Assembly (NCBI GenBank): GCA_963383645.1
Contig: OY726571.1
Span: 21,255,599 to 21,319,598 of the forward strand
Direction: 5' to 3'
DNA from: Muscardinus avellanarius
Lineage: Eukaryota; Chordata; Mammalia; Rodentia; Gliridae
Length of the DNA stretch: 64,000 nt
Of the stretch, positions 11,946-24,341 are shown piece by piece (position 1 is the stretch's first letter; every line of letters starts with the position of its first letter). The translations under genes and the position numbers were made by a program. The notes beneath the pieces are model-generated. The model was not told the origin of the DNA. It did not search any database and was given only the letters and a program-made list of their open reading frames with translations.

Positions 11946-12562
11946 TAATTGTGCCTCTGAACATGGTTCCATTGCTAACACAACAGATAAAAACCGTAGC
12001 AGGCAGGCCTCGCTGAGAAGGGAGGGAGAGGTGGGCCCTGAAACACCTGCGGGAAGAGCATTAAAAGCAGAGTAAAGGGGAAACATAGAGGCCCCGGACC
12101 TGAGCAGATCTGCTCTTCCTGGAAAAGGGTGAAGCCCACTATGGCTGGAACAGTAAGATCAGGAGATGAGCGCAGAGAAATGACCAAGAGTAGTTCATGC
12201 CTGTCGTCAACCATTGTAAGGACTTAGTTTACATGAAGATACCCAGTGTTTGCTTTGAGATCAGCTACATGAAAGAATGCTGTAGCTTAATACAAATTGT
12301 GGGGTGAGCGGGATTTTGAATGGAGGAACTGCTACTTGTGTTTCTACAGAGAGCGACTGTCAGATGTGTTGAGAGAATCCAGAGTACAAGCACACAAGAA
12401 AAACTCAATGGAGACTATTATGTTAATATAGCGGAGTGTCGGGTGAATTCATTCGAACCCCCGCCCATGCCACTCTTGAATGGCATGGGGCTGTAACTGT
12501 CTTCATTTCTATCTTTGTAATAAACTTCTTTAAATCTTCAGCAAGAAAAAAAGAAAGAAAAA

Positions 12563-12570
<8 letters not shown>

Positions 12571-12618
<48 letters not shown>
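12571..12618. repeat. (AT)n after an A-rich tract
   Basis: 24 AT units following an A tract. Probably an old retroposon tail. Confidence 0.96.
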
Positions 12619-12620
<2 letters not shown>

Positions 12621-13358
12621 GAGTGTTGATTTTGGCCAGGACAGGGTTATAGCTAGGAACGTGCTAAAAATTCTTCAGTGTTTAGGCATTCAGTCAGGGT
12701 CACTCAAGAGGACATGTTCTAAGAAAGAGATCATTAGGAGATCGTGTTGTATGAACATCATAAAGTGTGGCATAAACGTGGACACACTCAGACAGCTCAT
12801 ATGTCATTAGGCAATGGGAACTTTCAATTGCATCTTATTATGGGAATGTCATTGTGCAGGTAGAAAGTATATTGTTGACCAAAACATTGATCATGGAGTA
12901 TGACTGCATTTGTAAGTCAGTACAACACAGTTTACTGACAATCAGATAGAGTGAAAACAGAAGGAAATCCAACGTAAGAGACAAAACTGTGAGGCGATAA
13001 GGCAGAAAGAGGCAGAGGATGGTGAGGTCTAGAGAGAGTGCCAATAACTAATTTTTTGTTTGTTTGTTTGTTGGCAACAAATTACTTAATATTTTCTGGG
13101 GAAAACCTTTTTGAAGTACTTGTGTTTTTTTTTTTTTCAGAAAAAAATTTTAATAATTTTACCTAAGTATTTTAACACTTAGGCCAAACAGGTGAAGTAG
13201 GCACTGCTATTTTATTTACAGTTGGAAAACAAGTACAAAGAGATTAATATAGTTGCAATGTAAGAGTTAGTATCTTACAAAGGATTGAAAACTGTGTCTT
13301 CTAACCATATTAAATAATATTTGTTACTGTTTCTTTCTCTGACATTACTTAATGAAAT

Positions 13359-13421
13359 CACACACACACACACACATACACACAAACACACACAAACACA
13401 CACACACACACACACACACAC
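13359..13421. repeat. Imperfect (CA)n
   Basis: CA repeat with ACAAAC and ATAC interruptions. Confidence 0.96.
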
Positions 13422-13707
13422 TCGAGTACCAAAAATAAAGACTTACTCTGCCATCTAGTGGCTTTTCTAAACATTTCAGTCTAAAAAGAATACCTACAGA
13501 GGTGGTCAGTATTTGTATAAAAACAGTTACATATACACGTAAACTAGACATGTTATTCGAAACAATGACATGAGGGCAGTGATCAAAGAAATGGGACTAA
13601 AGATTTAGATAAGGGCTTTTCCCGTGCTCAAGTTCCCTTCCGTTTAAACATTGCCTTTGTTCTGACACCCAACCAGTATGTCAAAGTTTTTCTTACCACT
13701 TTCATTG

Positions 13708-13710
<3 letters not shown>

Positions 13711-13750
<40 letters not shown>
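13711..13750. repeat. (AT)n
   Basis: 20 perfect AT units. Confidence 0.96.
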
Positions 13751-13753
<3 letters not shown>

Positions 13754-14735
13754 TTCACTCACTCATTCTTTCCTTTGTTTAAATATTTAAAAAATATATA
13801 ATATTAAAAATATAAAAACATTAAAATATGTAAAATATAAAAAATACTCTATGTATTTTATATACCCAGCCCTTTTCTAGAACTAGGTGCTGGATTTGGA
13901 AAAAAAAATTGTTTGAAAGTCCACATCCTGCTGGATGTTAGGGAAAATGTACACATACAAAATTTTATTATATAATACAATCATTAAAATGTTGTATGAT
14001 GTATTCAGACATAGAACAATGGTGTGAATGGCCAGCATAGGGCTGGGGGAAGGCTCATGGAACAGGTGATGATTCCGATGTTCACCTTTCCATCAAGTGC
14101 CAAGGACCATCGTCCTCTCAGAATAAAAGTATATTGAACTGGTCAATTTATAGTCAAACCTCTCATGCCATATTATTGAATCCAAGAGTCCAGAAACACT
14201 ACGTTAACATATACACTACATGTATCACCTTGCTGATGAATTGGCGGCTCCCTATGGCCCACATACCATAAGAAAAGAGGCCGGCGGTATGCTGCTGGAT
14301 TTTAAATCCAGGCTCCATCAATTACTTGAGTTTTATGGAGCTGGCTAGGTGAACTTTGTGTGCACAGATTTCAACACATCTATACAGTGGGATGATCTAT
14401 AGTTCCCAACCTAGTTCATAAGGTCATTGTGAAAAACTATTAAAATTTTTTCTAATTCTAATAATGCCGTCCAATAATAGTAATCATTCAAGAGATATAT
14501 GTGATTATTATAATCACACTCTTCTGCCCCACCTACTCAAATTCCTATTATTCATGCCTTCCTCACTGAACTTGCAGAGATGGGGGGGAGGTAGCTTGCA
14601 CCTAAAGCCTTTCTAAAGCATTTATATTTCAAATCAATTCAATATTGGTATAAAGCTAGCCTGAATATTTAATACACACATTCTACTCTTACCAAGTCCA
14701 CTGATTTCTTTGTCCTTTAACATTATCTATTTTGG

Positions 14736-14781
14736 AATCTTATCAGGTTCTACCTGATAAGATTAAACTTACCTGATAAGA
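14736..14781. repeat. 13-bp perfect palindrome plus a third copy
   Basis: AATCTTATCAGGT (14736-14748) and ACCTGATAAGATT (14752-14764) form a stem with a TCT loop. ACCTGATAAGA recurs at 14771-14781, 19 bp after the previous copy. Confidence 0.92.
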
Positions 14782-16050
14782 CTAAACCCCAATCCATCTT
14801 TCAAAGCTTAACTTAAAACTACACATCCCATAAAACTTCATTTGTATTGATAGGATCTGTTTTTACTGAATTCCTACAGTTCTCCTAATTTCAATGGCCT
14901 CATTGTTGGCCCTTAATGATATAGTAGAATTCAGCATTTTGTTAACTATATATGCCCTGTTTTTACCATTGCAGTGATCTCAGCTCAAGCAAAGGAACAC
15001 ACATCCCATTCCCACACAGGAAATTAGAAGAAACTTAGCTGAACAATTCTGCAAAATCTTCCTCTCACCGAGGCTTTATATGTCCTCCATCCCAGCCCTA
15101 TTAAAGAATCATTGTTTTGTGGTGGCAATATTACTCGTAGGGTTTATACTTTTCCTGAAGTATGCTAGAATATGAAAATGCTTAAAACTACTCAAGTGCA
15201 TGTTAAATACTTTGAAGCCAGGGGTTAAATAATATGGCACATAAATGCACTAGAGTTCTAGTTGAAAGAATTCAACAAATTGAGGATTTAGAAGATTCTC
15301 ACTTTATAAATGACAAAAATCATATTTCAATATTTTACAATTAAAAGCCATAATATTGAATTCAATTTGTATAGCATAAAATATATTCAATCTAGTGTCA
15401 TTTCATCATAATCAAAGTCCAAAATTATACATTTTTAATACCTTCAGACTTTGTTCCTGTCTCTTAGCAGGCCATAGGTCTGGAAAACAGTATGCAGTTA
15501 ATATTAAACAACTTGAATCCCCTGCAAACATTTGTTGAGCTCCTTCTGTGTGCCTGAGAACATCACCTCCACAAACTCAAATGCCCTGTTCATTGCTGCA
15601 GCCCCAGCACACACAGAGTACCTGGTTCAGAATAGCACCTTAACGACCATTTACTAAAGGAATTAGAGATATAGAATAGCGAATGACAAGGAAATTAAAT
15701 ATATAAGCTCCATCGCAGGAAAGAGCACAGGATTCCTACATATACTTCAAGCACCTGAGGCAACTCAGGACATTTATTAATTACTCATTAAATAAACTGC
15801 ATTGACTGGCCCTAGAAAAACATCAAGGGTTTCTATTTTAACAATTAGCATTTTGTGTGTGAATGTTTTTATTTGCTAAAAAAAATCCATAGTACAGAAA
15901 AATTTTGTTGTACTATGCTAAGTAAAGTTTATATTTATGACTATTATGTTGTTATGCTGACTGAATTTAGTAAGCTTTTTTGGTATATATTATTTGAATT
16001 CTATTATTGAGTCACCTCAGAACTAAAATACCATTGCATATTTTTAAGTA

Positions 16051-16051
<1 letters not shown>

Positions 16052-16098
<47 letters not shown>
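16052..16098. repeat. A-tract with (AT)n
   Basis: A9 followed by about 19 AT units. Confidence 0.95.
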
Positions 16099-16100
<2 letters not shown>

Positions 16101-16832
16101 TCAAGAAACAGTCAATTTTAAACATCTTCCAGATGTCTTTTTAGCCCTGCAGAAAATTGATTTAGCATATACTTTTCTTGAATTTCTCTCTACACTATAA
16201 AAACAAGAAGCAAAAATTAAAATTAATTTTATGCCTGTATTTCAAGAACAAAACTCTAGCAGGCATATTTTTCTTTGTAAGTGTTTAACTTTCAACATTT
16301 TAAGCCATGTGACCATTATTTGAAGAAAGTTCTAAAGATATTTAATCAATTTTCATAAGTTGTTTGGCCATAGCATAACCAAGAATACCCTGCTAAAAGA
16401 GACTGCTACCACAAGAAAAGATAGAAAATGCATATATTCTTTAAGGATTGATGTTTCATTAATTCTACAGGAGAAAACCAAGAATGTCCAATTAAAATGT
16501 TTTCAGGTTTCAACTTTTATGAACTTTCATAAAGAGATCAAAAGAGAAGGACTATGGTTGGGGATTAAGAAAAGAAAATCCTTCTGTGTTGATGTGACCA
16601 CATGTCCATACGCTCTATCATGCAGAGATGTGATTAAATCAGTCATTTTTCAGACCCTAAAGTCAATCCTCCAGTGAAGTCCACAGATATTTGGGAATCA
16701 AAACCAGACTTGTTAGAATGTGGAATAACATGGAAAAGGAAATCTTAATAGCAGACTTCCTGCAATTACTCCCATTTCCTTTGTTAAGTTTGGTAACTGA
16801 TATAATAAAAATGTTTGCTTTTTCCTCCACAG

Positions 16833-16946
16833 AACCTGATTGGGGATCTGAAGGAGCAGCTTTCGGGTCACTTTAAAGATGTTATGGTCGGCCTTATGTA
16901 CCCGCCACCGTCTTATGATGCTCACGAGCTCTGGCACGCCATGAAG
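16833..16946 (+). CDS. ANXA10: ANXA10 exon 4
   Basis: This 114-nt exon (38 codons, phase 0 at both ends) follows the acceptor TCCTCCACAG and precedes a GTAGTG donor. It encodes the end of annexin repeat I and the start of repeat II, with hallmark strings EQLSGHFKDVM and YDAHELWHAMK. The length equals the canonical fourth annexin exon. The first residue is Asn where human has Asp. The upstream exon that should supply the codons before it is not recognisable in the window. Confidence 0.96.
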
Positions 16947-17662
16947 GTAGTGATCTGATCCAAAAGTATACCTGTACGAGGTGTAATATGTGACTAATAT
17001 TATCTGTGTTTGGGGAGAGGGCAGGGAATATCCAAACAAAGATGTAACAATGAAAATGTGGTCAGGGCCAGGAGCCTTGTTAGGAAGAGGGCATCCCCAG
17101 AGCCTTGTGCCTGGGGATCAGCCTGTTACTATGGTCCAAACTCAGACTTACTGAGCCAACTCCAAGCTGAGCCACCAAAAGCAAAGAGTAAATTAGCCCC
17201 CAGTACTATTGCGAGTTGTCTTTCTTCCATATGTATTCATCTATTGAGGGAGGCATGTTAAAAATCATGTGAATCTTTCAAAATCACTTATAACAAGTTG
17301 GTTCAGAGTCAAAACAGGATACTGAATCACAGAACAATAAAGAGTACAACTTTATTTTTATGACCTTAAGTTCATAAAAACGATTGCTCTAATGTATCAA
17401 CATTTTATTTTTAATGAACTAGGATGATTCTTACAGGAAACCAATTTCCAAAAAAAAGGGAGAAAAAATAATTTCCTTGAAATACATTGACTGCAGATTT
17501 TGTTGTCTAGGGACAAGGGGAGAAAAGGGACTTTGACTTTTTTCCAATGCTGACATTAAGCACCTGCAGAATCAATTATTTCCAGTCTGATGCTTGACAA
17601 TCACCAGATTACCACAAATCTGTGAACAGTGTGAAAAAGGAAAGAAGGGACAAAAAATTATT

Positions 17663-17676
17663 AAAGAAATATGGAT
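17663..17676 (+). repeat. LINE-1 target-site duplication, left copy
   Basis: AAAGAAATATGGAT, matching 13 of 14 bases with the right copy at 21335-21348 after the A-tail. Confidence 0.75.
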
Positions 17677-20600
17677 GAGTAAAGACTCTTTAGAACTAAA
17701 GAAAACCATAAACCAAATGGACCTAATAGACATTTACAGAATATTTCAACCAGGAATTACAGAATACACATTTTTCTCAGCAGCCCATGGAACCTTCTCC
17801 AAAATAGACCACATACTGGGACACAAAGAAAGTGCCAGCAAATTCAAAAGATGTAGTATGATTCCTTGCATCTTTTCAGACCATAATGGAATAAAAGTAG
17901 AAATCAACAACAGGAAACTCAAAAGAAATTATTCAAATACATGGAGATTGAATGATACACTATTGAATGATGAATGGGTAAGAGCAGAAATTAGGGAAGA
18001 AAATAAAAAATTTATGGAAACAAATGAAAACAGAGACACAACCTACCAAAATCTATGGGACACTATGAAGGCAGTATTAAGAGGAAAGTTTAATGCATTG
18101 AGTGCCCACATAAGAAGGACAGAGAACCGCCAAGTAAAGAACCTAATGACACAATTCAAGGACCTGGAAAGTCTGCAACAGTCTACTCCCAAAGCCAGCA
18201 TAAGGCAAGAAATTATTAAAATTAGAGCAGAAATAAATGAAGTAGAGAATAAAAAAAAATTCAAAGAATCAATAAAACAAAAAGTTGGTTCTTTGAGAAG
18301 ATCAATAGAATTGATAAACCCCTGGCCAACCTAACCAAAAGCAAAATAGAATCAGCTCAAATTATCAAAATTAAAAATGAAAAAGGAGATATCACCACAG
18401 ATAGTGAAGAAATTCAAAAGATTATCAGAAACTACTTTAAAATTTATACTCCAATAGACTTGAAAACATGGAAGAAATTGATTTCTAAGCACAGTTAACC
18501 TTCCTACACTCAGCCAAGAGGATATAGCAAGCCTAAACCAACCAATAGCAACCAAAGAAATAGAAACAGCAATAAAGATTCTTCCACCAAAGAAAAGCCC
18601 AGGCCCAGATGGTTTCCCAGATGAATTGTACAAAACCTTCATTGAACAACTAATACCAATATTTTATAACTTGTTCCGGGAAATTGAAAGAGATGGAACT
18701 CTCCCAAATTCCTTCTATGAGGCCAGTATCACATTAATCCCCAAACCAAATAAAGATACTTCAAGAAAGAAAAATTACAGACCAATATCCTTAATGAACA
18801 TAGATGCAAAAATTCTAAACAAAATACTAGCTATACGCATTCAAAACTACATCAAGAGAATCATGACCAAGTTGGGTTCATCCCAGAAAAACAAGGCTGG
18901 TTCAACATATGCAAATCAATACATGTTATCCACCACATAAATAGAACCAAGAACAAAAACTACATCATCATAACAATAGATGCTGAAAAAGCATTCGACA
19001 AAATTCAACACCCATTTATGTTAAAAACACTGCAGAAAATTGGGATAGAAGGAACATACTTCAACACCATTAAAGCAATATACTGTAAACCCAAAGCCAA
19101 CATTATATTGAATGGGGAAAAACTGCAAGAATTTCCCCTAAAGTCAGGAACAAGACAAGGATGCCCACGATCACCACTCCTTTTCAATATAGTCCTTGAG
19201 ACTCTTGCTGCAGCAATAAGACAAGAGAAGGAAATAAAAGGAATCCACATAGGAACAGAGAAATTAAAATTATCCTTATTCGCAGATGACATGATCCTTT
19301 ATCTGGAAGATCCAAAGAACTCAACCAACAGACTTCTGGAGCTGACTGACAAATTCAGCAAATTCGCAGGATACAAAATCAACCTAAAGAAATCAGTGGC
19401 TTTTCTTTACGCCAACAATGAATCCACAATGAAAGAAACAAAGAAAACAATTCCATTCACTATAACCTCAAAACCAATAAAATATCTAGGAATAAACCTA
19501 ACCCAAGATGTAAAAGACCCCTACAACAAAAACTATAATATATTAAAGAAAGAAATTGAAGAAGACCTTGGAAGATGGAAAGATCTCCCGTGCTCATGGA
19601 TAGGCAGAATAAATATCATCAAAATGGCCATTGTGCCAAAACTGATCTATAGATTCAATGCAATTCCCATTAAAATACCAGCGACATTCTTCAGAGACCT
19701 AGAAAAATCAATCATGAACTTTATATGGAGAAAGAAAAGACCCAGAATAGCCAAAGCAATTCTCAGCAGTAAGAAACATGCAGGAGGCATCACAATCCCA
19801 GACTTCAAATTATACTATAGAGCAATAGTAGTAAAAACAACATGGTACTGGCACAATAACAGATATACTGACCAGTGGATTAGAATAGAAGATACAGAAA
19901 CAAACCCACACATCTTTAGTCAATTAATCTTTGACAAAGGGGACAAACTCATACGCTGGAGAAAAGAGCCTTTTCAACAAATGGTGCTGGGAGAACTGGC
20001 TATCCATTTGTAAAAAGATGAATCTAAACCCGTATATCTCACCATGCACAGGAATCAACTCAAGCTGGATCAAATACTTAGAAATTAGACCTGAGACTGT
20101 GAAGTTAGTAGAGGAAAGCATAGGTTCAACACTACAAAATATTGGCACAGGCAGTAACTTTCTCAACAAAACCTCCAAAGCTCAGGAAATTAAAGCAAGA
20201 ATTAACATGTGGGATAACATCAAACTTAAAAGTTTCTTCTCATCATAGGAAACCATCAACAACTTAAAGAGGAAGCCTACAGAATGGGAAAAGATCTTTA
20301 CCAGCCACCACTCTGATCAGGGACTAATATCCAGAATATACAAAGAGCTCAAAAGACTCTACACTAGCAAAGCAAACAACCCAATCAAGAAATGGGCAAA
20401 AGAGCTGAATAGACACTTCATAAAAGAAGAGATACAAAGGGCCAATAGATACATGAAAAGATGTTCTACATCATTGGCCATCAGGGAGATGCAAATCAAA
20501 AATACACTGAGATTCCATCTAACCCCAGTCAGAGTGGCAAGCATAAAGAAATCAAATAACAACAAATGCTGGTGAGGGTGTGGGGAAAGAACTCTTTTAC

Positions 20601-21334
20601 ACTGTTGGTGGGAGTGCAAACTAGTTCAGCCACTATGGAGATCTGTGTGGAGATTCCTAAGAAAGCTAGGAATAGATCCACCATACAATCCAGCTCTACC
20701 ACTCCTGGGTATTTTTCCAAAGGGATTGAAAACAGAGAACTATAGCAACATATGCATACCTATGTTCATAGCAGCACAATTTGTAATAGCCAAAATATGG
20801 AACCAATCCAGGTCCCCATCAACAGATGAATGGATTGCAAAACTCTGGGAAATACACACAATGGAATTCTACTCAGCCATAAAAAAGAACAAAATCATAC
20901 CTTTTTCAAGAAGATGGAAAGTCCTGGAGAGCATTATGTTAAGCGAGACCAGCCAAGCACAGAAGGAGAAGGTACATATGTTTCCGCTAATATGCCCAAA
21001 CTAAGGAATCCGGAGGATAACAGTGGTACTCCAGATAATGGAGGGGAAATACCAGTAAAGCTTGAATGGAAAGATAGAGGAGGAGGAAGGCTGAACTTGA
21101 TTAATGAGGGTCCACATCTGAATATATGTAAAATTATGAATATGGCATGGTTACCGGGGACAATCATTGTTTTATTGCTGGGAGGGGAGAAGGGAAAACA
21201 GGGGCAGGAGTGGGGAGAGAGCATCAAGTATAGTTTAAGTGTATACCACTTATGTTCAATAAAAAATTAAAATAAATAAATAAATTCATTTATACAAATG
21301 TCAAAAATAAATAAAGAAAACAAAACAAAAAAAA
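17677..21334 (+). mobile_element. 5'-truncated LINE-1 (ORF2 and 3' UTR) in ANXA10 intron 4
   Basis: About 3.66 kb of sense-oriented L1. It begins inside the ORF2 endonuclease domain ([44 protein letters not shown]), continues through the reverse transcriptase with the FADDM active-site motif near 19280-19294, and then the C-terminal region, 3' UTR and A-rich tail. The frame is broken several times: a stop near 18333, a gap to 18626, a frame change near 18867 and more after 20013. It is therefore a dead copy. A 14-bp near-identical target-site duplication flanks it at 17663-17676 and 21335-21348 (one mismatch), and the 5' copy is preceded by TT as expected for a TT|AAAA-type endonuclease site. 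Confidence 0.95.
17687..20248 (+). pseudogene. LINE-1 ORF2 remnant (endonuclease and reverse transcriptase)
   Basis: The recognisable order is: endonuclease C-terminal half (17690 to about 17940), linker with the coiled, Lys/Glu-rich stretch (to 18333), then reverse transcriptase with [25 protein letters not shown] and NYRPISLMN (18590-18820). After a frame change follow [13 protein letters not shown] (about 19150), FADDM (about 19280) and [13 protein letters not shown] (about 19480). The carboxyl region continues to about 20250 in shifted frames. The N-terminal half of the endonuclease is absent, so retrotransposition competence is lost even without the frameshifts. Confidence 0.93.
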
Positions 21335-21348
21335 AAAGAAACATGGAT
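21335..21348 (+). repeat. LINE-1 target-site duplication, right copy
   Basis: AAAGAAACATGGAT directly after the second A-rich tail. It differs from the left copy by one transition. Confidence 0.75.
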
Positions 21349-21812
21349 TTGTTTCATAATTACTGATTGGGTTACACATTGTATGAAATTAATAGTAATT
21401 TTAATAAACCACTTTTTTTAAATGTTGCATGTCCATTCCTACTTACTACAAAATTTTGTGACTAAAAATATACAGAAGGCATATGCTGCTAATGAGATGA
21501 AACTGGTATGTTTTAATTGATATTTCCTTGAAAGATAAGAATTTATGAGACTTCACTGAAACCAAATGTGTCTAGCAACATTTGAAATGTTAGATTTTAC
21601 TCTAGCTATAGTGCCTTTTTTTCACATTAGTTATAAATGCCCACAGTGTTTTATTCATGATGAAGGGACAGAGCTTTCTTAGCTAATATTATCTTCTTAG
21701 TTATCTTCTATATTATCTTTCTATTAGAAAGGGGCAGAGCCAGAACTGAAATTTTCCATTTTTATCCTGCATACACTTCCATTTCCTCCACTGCCTCTCA
21801 GAACAGCAGTTT

Positions 21813-22085
21813 ATTAGCTCTTTGTCACTGTTACAAAAATACCTGACGAGAATATGTTGGAGGAGGAAAGTTCTCTTCTGGCTCACAGCTTCAGAGTTTC
21901 CGTTTATGGGTCAGCAGGGTCCACAGCAGAAACATCATGACAGAAGATGACAGATAACATTCAAGGCCATACCCACAGTGACTTAATTCTCTGCGTCACC
22001 CCCCAACTGCCTAACATTACCACCAGCAGGCCATTCAAATTACTAACTCATCAAATAAATTAATCCACTGATGAGGTCAACATAC
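21813..22085 (+). repeat. Interspersed repeat related to copies A and B
   Basis: Contains TTTGTCACTGTTACAAAAAT, TCTGGCTCACAGCTTCAGAG and GGTCAGCAGGGTCCACAGCA, with a pyrimidine-rich close. It directly precedes copy B. Family not assigned. Confidence 0.45.
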
Positions 22086-22094
22086 TCATTGCTA

Positions 22095-22527
22095 TAATCC
22101 AAAACAACTGACCACACATCTTAGAGGAAGATTTATTTTCTCACAATTTTTGGAGATTTGGGTTTCAGTCCATATGGCGCCAGGGTCTGTAGAGCTCAGG
22201 GAATGGTGGCATGATAGAAATGAGAAAGGACGAGAACAAGGGCTCCACTCTCACATCATGGAGGCTGGAAGCTAGAGCACAAGCAAGCAAGGGGATTCAA
22301 AGACAAAAGCACAGTTCCCAAGGCCACACCCTGAGGAACTCACCTTCTCCAACCACACCCATCTGCCTAGGTTAACATCTAGGTTAACATTCACCATCCA
22401 AGGATAACATCCCTGATAAGGCCAAAGCCCTCATTACCCAATCTTTTCCTGAACCTTGCTGCACTAGGAACCATGTCAACACATGAGCATTTGAGGACAC
22501 ATTACAGATCTAAACCAGAACAACCAA
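22095..22527 (+). repeat. Interspersed repeat, copy B, close to ANXA10 exon 5
   Basis: Diverged copy of the 5728-6105 element, ending about 90 bp upstream of ANXA10 exon 5. It ends with CCATGTCAACACATGAGCAT and GAGGACACATTACAGATC, phrases reminiscent of LTR/MaLR or L1-3'-derived rodent repeats. Confidence 0.6.
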
Positions 22528-22616
22528 GAATGCTGTATCCCTTTATTATACCTAAGACTCACTATGATCCCAAATAAAAAATGACCTTATATTTCTTTCT
22601 TTCTCTGTCTTCCCAG

Positions 22617-22707
22617 GGAGTAGGCACCGATGAGAATTGCCTCATTGAGATATTAGCTTCAAGAACAAACGGAGAAATTTTCCAGATGCGAGAAGCCTAC
22701 TGTTTGC
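22617..22707 (+). CDS. ANXA10: ANXA10 exon 5 (repeat II calcium loop)
   Basis: This 91-nt exon has a TCTTCCCAG acceptor and a GTAAGA donor, starts in phase 0 and leaves one base over. It begins with GVGTDENCLIEIL, the type II calcium-binding loop (G-x-G-T) of annexin repeat II, followed by ASRTNGEIFQMREAY. The acidic cap residue expected 38 residues after the GVGT loop falls in the next exon as Asp. This is the only canonical calcium loop among the exons seen here, in keeping with what is known of ANXA10. Confidence 0.97.
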
Positions 22708-23219
22708 GTAAGAAAACATAACTATGAAAATATATTGTGCACACACAAGAAATTGGTGTTTTTCAAATAACACGTGAAAAAAGTATTTCAACTTATATAT
22801 TAAAAGGTTATCCAAGATATGCTTATATTTGAAATATGACTCACTGGATCAGAACAATGGTGGCCACAGGCTGAGGAGAGTAGACGGGAGCCAGGACTTG
22901 GAGAGGTCGGTCAACTGGCACCATTTATAGTTAAAGAGGAGAAATTTGGTTTTGTTTTTGTTATTGTTTTTGTTTTTGTTCTACTGCAATGCAGGGTGAA
23001 TTGAATGGGCAACAGTGCATTGAATATCTCAAAATAGCTAGCAAAGAGGACTTTGAATATAATCACCATAAAGAAACAATAAAAAGTTAAGATGATAGAT
23101 ATGCTAACTGCTTAGATTTGCTCATTGCCTAATATACTCAAGAATTAAACCGTCAGTTTTGCCCTAAGTACAATGATTATGTGTCAATCAAAAGAATAAA
23201 AGTAACAGACATTTTTGTA

Positions 23220-23404
23220 TGTGATAATTAGGGATTGAATTCAGGGTCACTGTTTCTCTACCTACACTCCCAGCCCCATTTTTATTTATTTTTTGTTTTG
23301 AAACAGGATCTAGCTAAATTTCTGAGGCTTTCCTTGAATCTGCTATCCTCCTGTCTCAATTTCCCACGTACTGGGATTAGAGATGTGAACCACCATGTCT
23401 AGAT
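23220..23404 (-). mobile_element. MEN-type SINE in ANXA10 intron 5
   Basis: Reverse copy: GGGATTGAATTCAGGGTCAC to GAACCACCATGTCTAG. Diverged. Confidence 0.8.
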
Positions 23405-24261
23405 TAAAAAAAAAATTCTTTTAAATAAATACTACTCACTCAAAACCAAAAATGATTAAGTAAAATTGATGATAAGCATATGAAGATAAAATAATTCCCT
23501 AGAAAATCAAGCAAATTTTCCAGAAATATGATTACGAGTATTTATGAGGTGAGTGTTTTTATTAAGAAAGTGCCCAACACCTTGGTTCAAAGGACATTTT
23601 ACCTCTTACCCAGGAGAGAGCTGGACCATACAAAAATGAAGCAAAGTGTACTCATTATTCAAGGATTCTACAAACAGAGCTGCTTTATTGTACAAAAATT
23701 ACATAGTCCCTGTAATCTATTTCAAAATCAGGCTTTTACACATTTCAAAAGTTAAGAAAAAAAGGTAACTATTTTCACTTTCAAGAAGTTATCACGCCTT
23801 AAGTTCACCTCCATTCTGTTCTATGCACCACTGAATGTCAAGAAACCATCCCAGCTGCTCATCTCTACTGCATCTGAGCAAAAACAAGCCTTTCCCCAGG
23901 AGAATGAAGCAAGAGTCTTCACTTAAAATATTGAAATGAGACAAAGCACTTGGGAAAAGTGCGTGGCGAGGCAGCAGGCAATGGAAATAGAATACATAAT
24001 TCTAGATTTTGAGAATTATGGAATGTGAAAGGACTCTCAATGCTTTTTTTCAATTGTGGGATAAAGATAATTTTTGGAGACAGTAGAATTATGCCGATGT
24101 TATCATTACCAGGCAGATTCTTTTGGCAGTTTGTTGATAGAGACATGTCAGCAGATTGATTGTATTTCCTCAAATGGAGAAGTAGCATTAACTTCAAAGC
24201 ACATTGCTACATGCTTTGAATAAATCATACATTTGATGTGGATTTTTTTTTGTTCCCCAAG

Positions 24262-24341
24262 AATACAGCACCAACCTTCAAGAGGACATTTATTCAGATA
24301 CCTCAGGACATTTCAGAGATGCTCTCATGAACTTGGTCCAG
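24262..24341 (+). CDS. ANXA10: ANXA10 exon 6
   Basis: This 80-nt exon has a TTCCCCAAG acceptor and a GTATGC donor. It completes the split Gln codon from exon 5 and encodes the end of repeat II, including NLQEDIYSDTSGHFRDAL and MNLVQ. The Asp in IYSDT is the predicted calcium-coordinating cap of the exon 5 loop; human ANXA10 has Glu there, which would serve equally. The length is identical to the canonical sixth annexin exon. Confidence 0.96.

Larger units (their letters stand above)
11946..16832. other. Presumed ANXA10 intron 3, no exon seen
   Basis: AT-rich with several microsatellites and a short palindrome. The 105-residue frame at 16360-16677 has no annexin similarity. The missing exons 1-3 of ANXA10 were looked for here and not found. 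Confidence 0.55.

Noticed and set aside
16360..16677. 105-residue open frame just upstream of ANXA10 exon 4
   Set aside because: It does not resemble annexin, does not end at a donor and lies in intronic sequence; chance frame.
1..16832. ANXA10 exons 1-3
   Set aside because: Searched by eye for the expected 65 N-terminal residues without success; they probably lie left of the window. A translated search would be decisive.
20645..21270. 119- and 146-residue open frames
   Set aside because: They are the 3' end of the LINE-1 in shifted frames, not separate genes.
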